Origin: Chlorobium sp.
GTDB taxonomy: Bacteria; Bacteroidota; Chlorobiia; Chlorobiales; Chlorobiaceae
NCBI GenBank assembly: GCA_005862285.1
Contig: SZXW01000010.1
Span: forward strand, 186,001-250,000
DNA: 64,000 nt
Reading direction: 5' to 3'
The notes beneath the pieces were generated by a model, which saw only the letters and a list, made by a program, of their open reading frames with translations, had not been told where the DNA came from and did no database searches. A program made the translations under genes and the position numbers. Shown piece by piece: positions 31,577 to 39,050 of this stretch. Every line of letters begins with the position of its first letter. Positions within the stretch are counted from its first letter, which is position 1.

Positions 31577-31768
31577 ATGAATTTATACATCATCACAAAA
31601 ATAGCAGGCATTATATCAGCCATACTTTTTGGGGTTGGAATAATCCATAACTTTGTATTCGGCAGCAGCGTTATTGATGATTATATAACATGCACTGTTG
31701 GTGTAATTTTGTATCCATTTGCCCTATTATGCTGGCTTCGTATTTTAAATATTTTTAAAAACAAGTAA
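31577..31768 (+). CDS. Small membrane protein
   Basis: A 63-residue protein with two hydrophobic helices (IAGIISAILFGVGIIHNFVF and CTVGVILYPFALLCWLRIL) and a lysine-rich end. No good Shine-Dalgarno and no family resemblance. Low GC compared with the core genes fits the accessory character of this stretch. Confidence 0.4.
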   Translation: MNLYIITKIAGIISAILFGVGIIHNFVFGSSVIDDYITCTVGVILYPFALLCWLRILNIFKNK

Positions 31769-31981
31769 TCAGTTTTAGTTGCTAAGGGTAAATTTCTCGA
31801 AGCATTGCTTGAGAAAAAATTGTTACTGAATGAATTTATACCCCGCAGCTCTGCTGTGGGATGGTTGATTAATCCAATGATTCATGCTGTTGAAAAATGT
31901 CTTTTGCATAATCTGTTACTGTGAAAAATATGCGCTTATATGGAAAAGCCATATTAATTTTATGAATAAAGGAGGATTAAG

Positions 31982-32146
31982 ATGAGCGAAAAAATGAAAA
32001 ACCGTATTGAATGGATAGCATTCATTTCTATAATGATTGTACTCTCCGTACCATTATTAATGTATAGTGATTTTTCTGATATTCGTACTGTGCTTATTGC
32101 AATAAGCTGGATTGTTGCATTTTCCAGAAAGCGCAGGAAATCATGA
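31982..32146 (+). CDS. Small membrane protein with strong ribosome-binding site
   Basis: A 54-residue ORF preceded by AAAGGAGG about 6 bases before its ATG. It has two hydrophobic segments (WIAFISIMIVLSVPLLMY and TVLIAISWIVAF) and a basic end (SRKRRKS). The ribosome-binding site and composition make it a credible small membrane protein. No family or partner recognised; a toxin-like small hydrophobic peptide is one possibility but nothing shows it. Confidence 0.45.
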   Translation: MSEKMKNRIEWIAFISIMIVLSVPLLMYSDFSDIRTVLIAISWIVAFSRKRRKS

Positions 32147-32329
32147 GTGCGAAGTATTGAGATGGAATATCTTAATACACTGAAATATAAGATTTATCGA
32201 TTTGCAAGGATTTACGCCCATCGTTGATGATTATCTCCTGCGCCTCCGGATATAACATGATTTTTCGGATGTACGATTTGTTATGACTAAAGTCTGGAGG
32301 CGTGATGCATAACGAAAAAAAGTAAGCCA

Positions 32330-32396
32330 GATCGTAAAATTCTTCTAAAATCGCTGTTACGTATCCTTTTGACTTGCTGCGGAATGTCCCTAAGTC
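32330..32396 (+). repeat. Dispersed repeat, copy 3 (3' part only)
   Basis: Matches the 3' two thirds of the repeat at 29595-29690: GTAAGC, GTTACG, CTTTTGACTTGC and GCGGA..GTCC.TAAGTC occur in the same order and spacing. Confidence 0.55.
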
Positions 32397-32423
32397 ACTC
32401 CCAGAGTTCGGATGTTCACCTAT

Positions 32424-32579
32424 GTTTTCAATCCACGCGGGGCGCGACTGAAAGAATAGTAATGAATTTTCACAATTAAAACGTTTCAATCCACGCGCCC
32501 ACGCGGGGCGCGACTCAGGCCGCCACGCCTTCAGTCGGGTCAGGCGTGTTTCAATTCACGCGCCCACGCGGGGCGCGAC
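32424..32579. CRISPR. Relic type I-C CRISPR array (three repeats)
   Basis: Three copies of a 32-base repeat beginning GTTTCAATCCACGCG and ending GGGGCGCGAC: 32424-32448 (8 bases lost internally), 32483-32514 (intact) and 32548-32579 (one substitution, CAATTCAC). Spacers are 34 and 33 bases. Repeat sequence and sizes are those of type I-C arrays; reverse-complemented they end in ATTGAAAC, the usual I-C crRNA handle. No type I-C cas gene (cas5d, csd1, csd2) is in the window. The decayed first repeat and the tiny size indicate an abandoned array. Confidence 0.8.
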
Positions 32580-32654
32580 AAGCACGAACGGCTAAGCCGG
32601 ATGCATCCATGGGATATGAGCATGGATATGAGAGCATGGATATGAAGGATATGA

Positions 32655-32671
32655 GGGACGTTGATCCGTAA
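32655..32671 (+). repeat. 17-bp inverted repeat, left copy (REP-like)
   Basis: GGGACGTTGATCCGTAA; its perfect reverse complement is at 33787-33803, on the other side of the transposase gene. Related cores (GTTGTTCCGTAAC) occur at 45531 and 46465. Confidence 0.75.
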
Positions 32672-32749
32672 CCTCAACAGCTGTCAAATACTCAAAAAAC
32701 TATAACGGTCTTTTCTGAATAGTTGCTTTACTCCGACCTTCCGGGGCTG

Positions 32750-33715
32750 TTATTTGGCCTTCAGCATATAACTTACCGCATTGGCGGTCACACCAAGCTG
32801 CCTTGCCGTATCGGCAATCGATATTCCATGCTCATTCACAGCCTGCATCGCCAGCTGTTTTCTCAATCCAGGCAACACCCCGCATCTGCTGCCGCTGCGC
32901 AGGAAGATCACCGTCACGCATGCCGCATTGCACGTCTGTTCGATCAATTCATTGAACTTTGCCATTCGCTCTGTTACCGGTATGACGAAATCCTTTCGTC
33001 CTTCTGCCGCTTTAAGCACCTCCGAGACAAAATCGCCATCGCCAAGAATCCTCTCATCACCATGAGCCTTCTCGCCATGCCTGCGCATCGATTGCACCTT
33101 TGCCCATCCTCCCTGCGAACGGATCAACCCGCCGCCTGACAGCTCCTGTTCCCGATCGATCCCCATCTCCTCTTCGAGAAATTCATAGTAGGCTTTCCTT
33201 GCTGCACCCTCCCGGTGTCCGAAAAACTTCAGCACGTAATCACTTTCCATCCAGTCGCACCTGAGCTTCTTCATCAGCACCGCATGACCGCTCCATGGAT
33301 ATTCGGCAAGCTCCTCAAGCGTTTGGACAAGTCCTGCCCGCAAGGGATTCAGGTGGATATAGGCTACCAGTTTGTCGAAATAGGCTTCTTCTTCGCAGAT
33401 AATCGATTTATAGCGGTTCTGGAACAGATGACCGGCCCGCTTGTGCCTTCGGTTGAAATATTGCGCATAACCACTGAGCAGCCTGCGCATATAGGTTGAC
33501 AGGCCGCTCGGTCCGCTTTTCAGCAGAATATGCGCATGATTGGTCATCAGCGCGAACGCATATATGCTTGTTCCGGTTTCTTTCGCAAGCAGTCCCATCC
33601 TGTCCGTAAACAGTTTTCTGTCCTTGTCGTCAAGAACAATCGAACCTCTCTCGATTCCTCGGATGATCACGTGATGCAAGGTGCCGGGTTCATCAAGTCT
33701 CGCTCCTCTTGGCAT
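32750..33715 (-). CDS. REP-associated tyrosine transposase (RAYT)
   Basis: A 321-residue Y1-type HUH nuclease of the TnpA-REP group. The HUH motif is visible as TNHAHILL (H60, H62), and the helix with the candidate catalytic tyrosine is GYAQYFNRRHKRAGHLFQNR (Y83/Y86), typical of RAYTs. The C-terminus has a helix-turn-helix-like end (ISIADTARQLGVTANAVSYM). RAYTs are usually single-copy enzymes that recognise REP palindromes. This gene is bracketed by perfect 17-bp inverted repeats (32655-32671 and 33787-33803), which fit its REP substrate. It sits between the relic I-C array and the I-F array. Confidence 0.88.
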   Translation of the reverse strand: MPRGARLDEPGTLHHVIIRGIERGSIVLDDKDRKLFTDRMGLLAKETGTSIYAFALMTNHAHILLKSGPSGLSTYMRRLLSGYAQYFNRRHKRAGHLFQNRYKSIICEEEAYFDKLVAYIHLNPLRAGLVQTLEELAEYPWSGHAVLMKKLRCDWMESDYVLKFFGHREGAARKAYYEFLEEEMGIDREQELSGGGLIRSQGGWAKVQSMRRHGEKAHGDERILGDGDFVSEVLKAAEGRKDFVIPVTERMAKFNELIEQTCNAACVTVIFLRSGSRCGVLPGLRKQLAMQAVNEHGISIADTARQLGVTANAVSYMLKAK

Positions 33716-33786
33716 TGATATCCCTCCACAGCTTTTCGATTCCCCTCTTTTTTCTGAGATATACGATTCTCAATATCTTTTTCGCT

Positions 33787-33803
33787 TACGGATCAACGTC
33801 CCC
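33787..33803 (-). repeat. 17-bp inverted repeat, right copy (REP-like)
   Basis: TTACGGATCAACGTCCC, the exact reverse complement of 32655-32671. It ends only 16 bases from the terminal repeat of the I-F CRISPR array. Confidence 0.75.
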
Positions 33804-33819
33804 CAATTCCCGCCCATGA

Positions 33820-34927
33820 TTTCTAAGCTGCCTGTCCGGCAGTGAACCTACCGGGAAGTAATCAATACCTTGTTTCGTTTTTCTAAGCTGCCTGTCCGGC
33901 AGTGAACTCACATATTGACCTTCATCAAGTGATGTTTTCTTTCTAAGCTGCCTGTCCGGCAGTGAACATTTAAAAAAGGACACTGCCATGATCTACACTT
34001 TTCTAAGCTGCCTGTCCGGCAGTGAACGCAGATATTCGGGCAAAAATTGAGGCGCTTTTTTTCTAAGCTGCCTGTCCGGCAGTGAACGACGGCATAATCG
34101 ATTACTACGCTTCTCTTGTTTTCTAAGCTGCCTGTCCGGCAGTGAACATCAGGCACAACCGCGCAAGGGGGAAGCATAATTTCTAAGCTGCCTGTCCGGC
34201 AGTGAACAACGTGTAAAGGCGGATTGCTTTTTGAGTACTTTTCTAAGCTGCCTGTCCGGCAGTGAACTTATCAGCAAGGATTACATCGAATGTTCTCAAT
34301 TTCTAAGCTGCCTGTCCGGCAGTGAACACAGAATCCACATCGATGACCAGCATGCTTACTTTCTAAGCTGCCTGTCCGGCAGTGAACCTGGAGGGAGTTC
34401 GATTCCGTTGTTTGCTGTTTTTCTAAGCTGCCTGTCCGGCAGTGAACTCCCATGTCTTACAGTTCGTCTGCTTTAAAACTTTCTAAGCTGCCTGTCCGGC
34501 AGTGAACATAATATTTTGCACGTTGCAGAAAGTCGATACTTTCTAAGCTGCCTGTCCGGCAGTGAACTAAAATAATATGCCATGTTATCATCCGATTCAT
34601 TTCTAAGCTGCCTGTCCGGCAGTGAACGAGATCTTAATGAGGTTCAAAAAAAGACACAATTTCTAAGCTGCCTGTCCGGCAGTGAACCTGAAACGAAAAG
34701 AGCAGGACGCGAAGGAACATTTCTAAGCTGCCTGTCCGGCAGTGAACGATATACGTCCAATCATGACATTAAGGGAATATTTCTAAGCTGCCTGTCCGGC
34801 AGTGAACTCTTCACCGCTCATTTCAAGGCCGAAATCTTTTTTCTAAGCTGCCTGTCCGGCAGTGAACTGATACATGCCAACGCAACCTATCGACCCCCTT
34901 TTCTAAGCTGCCTGTCCGGCAGTGAAC
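33820..34927 (-). CRISPR. Type I-F CRISPR array, 19 repeats and 18 spacers
   Basis: Nineteen identical 28-base repeats at an exact 60-base period (starts 33820, 33880 ... 34900), with 18 spacers of exactly 32 bases. Read on the minus strand, the repeat starts GTTCACTGCCGGACAGGC and ends AGCTTAGAAA; the internal CTGCC/GGCAG pairing forms the hairpin cleaved by Cas6f. The repeat class and direction match the cas genes, so transcription is leftwards from the leader at 34928-35057 and the newest spacer should be 34868-34899. No repeat is degenerate, even at the trailer end. No spacer was seen to match another part of this window by eye; external targets were not searched. Confidence 0.98.
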
Positions 34928-35057
34928 TACAAATATTTTCAAACAAACCATTCTCCAAAAAGAGGTTATCTGCTTATTTAAGCAAAATCCCCTTTTTGGA
35001 GAACGATCTTTTTACCCTGATCAATCAACGAGTAAGATGATGTAGATAAAAAAAGGG
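34928..35057 (-). promoter_or_regulatory. CRISPR leader with nested inverted repeats
   Basis: AT-rich 130-base stretch between csy4 and the first repeat. A perfect 12-base inverted repeat TTCTCCAAAAAG (34951-34962) / CTTTTTGGAGAA (34992-35003) encloses a smaller one, GCTTA/TAAGC (34972-34976 with 34979-34983). It may be an integration or host-factor site, a processing hairpin, or a weak terminator between the cas mRNA and the array. Confidence 0.65.
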
Positions 35058-35618
35058 TTAAAACATAGGAACAGTTACTCCATTGCTTAAAGCATATGCA
35101 TTAAACGTGCCAGTCACAGGATTTTCCGCTATCTGCTGATCAATAAACAACCGAAAAGATTGTCCAGTGCTGTTGCTTTTCAATCTCACATAAGGCAGAG
35201 TTGACTGTTTTTGAACCGAATCCGAAATACGGTTCAGCGCATCTTCATCAGATACTTGACAACGTTTGATTAGTCTTCGCCGCATACGCTCTGCACTGCT
35301 TTTGCATTGCACCCGTTTTACCGTGACAAAACTGACTCGCTTTGGAACTTCTAGAACATCCCCTACCCGCAAATGATCAAGTAGGGCTGACAACGTCAGA
35401 TTGTCTATCAAGTTTTTGAGATGAACATCACTGCCATGCAATCGTAATTTCTCTCCGAGTCGGTTTCTTTTATTGTCGAAGTCCGGAAAGCTCACGCCAA
35501 TATCGGTGCTACCCGTCTGAACCAGCGTCTTATGCAACTTGTTATAAAGGAGATTCATAATGATGCTTGAGGGAAACTCCGGGTCTGGGAGAATCCGAAA
35601 CTCTATATAATGGCTCAT
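35058..35618 (-). CDS. cas6f: Cas6f/Csy4 crRNA-processing endoribonuclease
   Basis: Cleaves the repeat hairpin of the pre-crRNA and stays on the crRNA 3' end in the Csy complex. ATG at 35618 (MSHYIEFRILPDPEF) is chosen: it has AGGAG 7 bases upstream and aligns with known Csy4 starts; the longer frame overlaps csy3. With this start the catalytic His falls at residue 29 (NKLHKTL), the same position as in P. aeruginosa Csy4. The arginine-rich RNA-groove helix is present (SSAERMRRRLIKR near residue 108). It is the last cas gene before the leader and array. Confidence 0.93.
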   Translation of the reverse strand: MSHYIEFRILPDPEFPSSIIMNLLYNKLHKTLVQTGSTDIGVSFPDFDNKRNRLGEKLRLHGSDVHLKNLIDNLTLSALLDHLRVGDVLEVPKRVSFVTVKRVQCKSSAERMRRRLIKRCQVSDEDALNRISDSVQKQSTLPYVRLKSNSTGQSFRLFIDQQIAENPVTGTFNAYALSNGVTVPMF

Positions 35619-35622
35619 ATTT

Positions 35623-36669
35623 TCACTCCTTTCCGCTTTCACCAAATACTCCGCCTCTTATCAATGTTGCCATCATAAAATGCTGGGATCCATCTTCAGC
35701 AGGGGCTTTGTCGCGAGTAGACCAAGCATCAAGTAAAGAGTAGAAATCCGCCTTTTCTTTAGGTTGCCGGTATGCTTTTCCCACTGTAGTGACCGAGCCA
35801 TAAGGTTCAACGGCAATAGGCCCAACACTCTCTGAATCATTTGCGTTGGGGTACCATGTGTCAATGGTCCGCAAAGCGTTCCCGATTTTCTGGGAGTGCA
35901 TGGCTGCAATATCAGCTATAGCATAGAGTGTTTTGCTCTTTTGGCCTTTCCCGGAACTACCTTTGTCTAAAATTAATTCCTGGCTTGGGTAAACCTCCTG
36001 GCCATCGCCGATGCGAACAAATGCAACGACATCCAACAACACATATCCATCACCTTTAAGCCCTGTTTCAATAACATTGCTTAAACTTTTTATGGCTTCA
36101 TTGGATTCGGCAGGAATATCAAAATTACGTAGCCCAAATTTTAGGGCATCAAAATCCCACAACTGAGCCTTATCACTATCACGGTTACTGACCCTGATCT
36201 CAACAGCCTCCGCACCCAAGCGATTACGCCATAAAAAACGGCCATTGGCAAGATTGATAGCATAACGCTTTGATAGTTCACCAAATCCTTTTTCTCGAAC
36301 ATAGTCTTGAACAATCTGATTCAGTTTTTCTCTGTATGCTGAATTATTACAGGCTGAAGGAGTCCCGGCACCACCCAAAATCCGCAACGTAAATCGAACT
36401 TTCAAAGTATCACAATCATTAGGTAACGTTGCTACATCAACCCGCTGAAGATTCGGATTTTCAATAGCAGCATCAAGTTTTGCTGGATCAGTATCTTTTG
36501 CTTTAAGCCGATTAGAGATAGTGCCACGTACAGCTTTTTCACGAATTGTTATTGGTGGCCATTTATTGGAATCAGAGCGTTGCTCCCATTTTCCGGCAAA
36601 AAACAAGGCATCCGAAGGATCGAGTTTGCGTTCAAAAGCCAATACTGAGGCGGTTTTAATGTCAGCCAT
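35623..36669 (-). CDS. csy3: Cas7f/Csy3 backbone subunit
   Basis: Forms the crRNA-binding filament of the type I-F Cascade. The 348-residue protein opens with the Csy3-typical LAFERKLDPSDALFFAGKW and contains NLANGRFLWRNR and the VEPYGSVTTVGKAYRQP region seen in this family. It ends four bases before the csy4 start and begins 41 bases after csy2, inside one minus-strand operon. Full length, no anomaly. Confidence 0.93.
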   Translation of the reverse strand: MADIKTASVLAFERKLDPSDALFFAGKWEQRSDSNKWPPITIREKAVRGTISNRLKAKDTDPAKLDAAIENPNLQRVDVATLPNDCDTLKVRFTLRILGGAGTPSACNNSAYREKLNQIVQDYVREKGFGELSKRYAINLANGRFLWRNRLGAEAVEIRVSNRDSDKAQLWDFDALKFGLRNFDIPAESNEAIKSLSNVIETGLKGDGYVLLDVVAFVRIGDGQEVYPSQELILDKGSSGKGQKSKTLYAIADIAAMHSQKIGNALRTIDTWYPNANDSESVGPIAVEPYGSVTTVGKAYRQPKEKADFYSLLDAWSTRDKAPAEDGSQHFMMATLIRGGVFGESGKE

Positions 36670-36710
36670 AGTTCACCTTCCTTAAATTATTGAGATTGTA
36701 AAAAAATCTG

Positions 36711-37643
36711 TTACGAAGAAATACAGCGATATATGCCTTTTTCCACATCAGCATCATACTTCCAGAAAATCTTTCTGGTATCAGTTAAACGATGCGGGCT
36801 GATCCATTGCCCAAGTGAATAGATACATTCAACAAAGGAAAATGGATATTCGGTGTCACGCGCATTGATCACTTCCCCGGCATCGTAACATTTTGAAATA
36901 GAACGGTATCCAACTGGAATCGGAACAATCCAGCCAGGTTTTTTACGTATGTGCCATTCAACAACTTCTGCATCGGACTCAGTACTTATCGGCTCATAAT
37001 TAAGACTGGATAAATCAAGCAATGCATCAAGAAATGTGGCTTCAGGATTAACTTTTTGCAATTCAATGGTGCGGTCGATCAGCAAATCTTCCCTGCTTGT
37101 CAGCAAAAAGCCCGGCAATAAACGACGAAGTTCAGCTTTAAGTGAATCACCGGTAACATCCCAATCACTCAACCGAGCCTTCGACTTTTTCGTATAAGGA
37201 GACAAGAAGCTTCCACCTGCAAATCGCAAACCTTGCGAAGTCTTTAATATATCCTGTGCAAGTTCTTCTCTTTGTGATGGGTTCAGTTCATAGTAAGCAT
37301 CACTCTCCATCTTAATCAACAAACTTATGGTAATATGTGCTCGCCCCTCTTCAGCAAACGAAGGTGACTCTCCTTTCTCGTTAAGCGGATTACGGGTTAA
37401 GCAAAAAACATTATCCCGTATTCCGGGAGAAAATATTTGAGGATCAAAACGATGGCAAATCACGGCTACGCCACTAAAATTCAGATCACTATATCGAGAC
37501 TTTATTTTACGCTCCAAGGCATGTACAAATCCAAGAATGGCTGAAATGGCAGGAAACCCCCAAGTCAATGGACTGGAAATACAGTTGGCGTTTTGAACAC
37601 GCAGCCAAGGTAATACCAATAACGCATCAGGATTATGGTTCAT
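36711..37643 (-). CDS. csy2: Cas5f/Csy2 subunit
   Basis: Binds the 5' handle of the crRNA together with Csy1. The start is ATG 37643 (MNHNPDALLVLPWLRVQNAN), which aligns with known Csy2 N-termini and overlaps the csy1 stop by four bases (ATGA); the longer open frame would run into csy1. The ISSPLTWGFPAISAILGFVH pattern is diagnostic of Csy2. Length is about 310 residues. Confidence 0.92.
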   Translation of the reverse strand: MNHNPDALLVLPWLRVQNANCISSPLTWGFPAISAILGFVHALERKIKSRYSDLNFSGVAVICHRFDPQIFSPGIRDNVFCLTRNPLNEKGESPSFAEEGRAHITISLLIKMESDAYYELNPSQREELAQDILKTSQGLRFAGGSFLSPYTKKSKARLSDWDVTGDSLKAELRRLLPGFLLTSREDLLIDRTIELQKVNPEATFLDALLDLSSLNYEPISTESDAEVVEWHIRKKPGWIVPIPVGYRSISKCYDAGEVINARDTEYPFSFVECIYSLGQWISPHRLTDTRKIFWKYDADVEKGIYRCISS

Positions 37644-38992
37644 AGAGCTATCTCCGGAGTGAGCCATGCCAGCTCTTTTTGTAAAAGTTTTTTCCATTCC
37701 AGTCGTTCGGCATCACCAAAACGAAGATGATCAGTCTGCAAAATTGCATTCAGCCAGTTGGCAAACTCATGGCTTATCCGTTCTTCCCAATTTGCGCTAT
37801 TCCTTTGCGCTTGCCATTCGTCATCAGGTCGCTCCGGATCCAACCAGAACACTTGAGCCTGGTTAAGGAAGCACTCGGGCTTTGTTGACCATCCGGGAGG
37901 CAACCCTTGAATCTCTGATGAATACTGAAGCAACTCGTCTATAATTTTCTCTACTAATTCGCTTCTGGTTTGACGCATCTCATCATTACTCTCGCGATCT
38001 TGTACTTTGACTAAAAAGTTCTTGAGTTCATGAGTAAGGGGCTTTACTCTACTCGCAAATATTTTCGGGAATACAGATTCAACACCTAAAGGGGTACGAA
38101 CTGCAGCTGGATTCCATGAAGGGGGAAGTGACGGCAGCAAAAAAGCCTGCCCTCTACGCTCACTGTTTAACTGAGAAATATTTTGTGGCTTGGTTCCTCC
38201 AAAATTTTGAACAGCTAAGTTCGGATAGTCACGATAACCGTGAGGATAATATTTTCTCTCCCGCTTTGCTTTGCGAGCTTCTTTGGTTACATCATCAAAG
38301 CGGATTTGAACCTTCAAGAAAACCTCATGTACCAAAGCAGTTGGAAATAAGGGGGCCAGCAGATGATATTTGCCATCACCTGTCGGGAAATAGAGCTGTT
38401 TTGCTAACGTGTTTGAAGTTGGCGGGATTTTAGGGTTTTTGATAGCACTAAACTCTTGAAACCACCTATCTTTCTTCTCTTCTGAAACAGGTAATGCTGC
38501 ACGTAACGCATCATCATTACGTAACATCCGGGAAAGAATTGTCTCCACATGAACACTCAGACTCAGTTGTAAAAATTTGTATATATCCAATGCGGCTGCA
38601 TTGCCGACGACATCATTCGCAGGATGCTTTAAGCAGGCCGTAGATACCCAAAATGACTCGCAGTTCTCTTCATTTGCTGCATACAGGGAACTACCCCTGG
38701 CATCAGGATTTTGATATTTGACAGCATGAGAAACCAACGTTAATTCCTTAACTCGCTGTGATTTATTATCGAGCCAAGCCTCGATATTATAGCTCTCAAT
38801 CAGGGATTGTTTTTTTTCTTCATTTTCATCTTTTAGCTGACCAAACGCCACTTCAAGTGTATTGTCCCGCTTTTGTTTATTTTCCTCCTTTTTAAGTTCA
38901 TCAAGTTTTTTATCAAGTCGTTCCTGCAGAAAATTGTGCATCAATTCATTTAATGCTGCAGCCTCAGTCATAACAGAGTTTTTTTGTTCCAT
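37640..38992 (-). CDS. csy1: Cas8f/Csy1 large subunit
   Basis: Large subunit of the type I-F surveillance complex, involved in PAM recognition. The 450-residue protein fits Csy1 in length and has family-like stretches (SSLYAANEENCESFWVSTAC, NFGGTKPQNISQLNSERRGQ, LLPSLPPSWNP). The N-terminal 60 residues form a charged coiled-coil-like helix. It lies 58 bases after cas2-3 and is translationally coupled to csy2. Confidence 0.92.
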   Translation of the reverse strand: MEQKNSVMTEAAALNELMHNFLQERLDKKLDELKKEENKQKRDNTLEVAFGQLKDENEEKKQSLIESYNIEAWLDNKSQRVKELTLVSHAVKYQNPDARGSSLYAANEENCESFWVSTACLKHPANDVVGNAAALDIYKFLQLSLSVHVETILSRMLRNDDALRAALPVSEEKKDRWFQEFSAIKNPKIPPTSNTLAKQLYFPTGDGKYHLLAPLFPTALVHEVFLKVQIRFDDVTKEARKAKRERKYYPHGYRDYPNLAVQNFGGTKPQNISQLNSERRGQAFLLPSLPPSWNPAAVRTPLGVESVFPKIFASRVKPLTHELKNFLVKVQDRESNDEMRQTRSELVEKIIDELLQYSSEIQGLPPGWSTKPECFLNQAQVFWLDPERPDDEWQAQRNSANWEERISHEFANWLNAILQTDHLRFGDAERLEWKKLLQKELAWLTPEIAL

Positions 38993-39050
38993 TCAATCAG
39001 TTTTTTAAAGTTCTTGATTGCGTTTTCTTCTCGCGGTTATATTTACTTCT

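Noticed and set aside
32172-32489. 105-residue minus-strand ORF
   Set aside because: It runs through the dispersed repeat and the relic CRISPR repeat, so it is not a gene.
33848-34899. Self-targeting spacers within the window
   Set aside because: Comparison by eye found no matching protospacer in the window; the rest of the genome was not available.
33908-35040. Long ORFs with repeated peptide units on both strands
   Set aside because: They arise only because the CRISPR period of 60 bases is divisible by three; they translate repeats and spacers.
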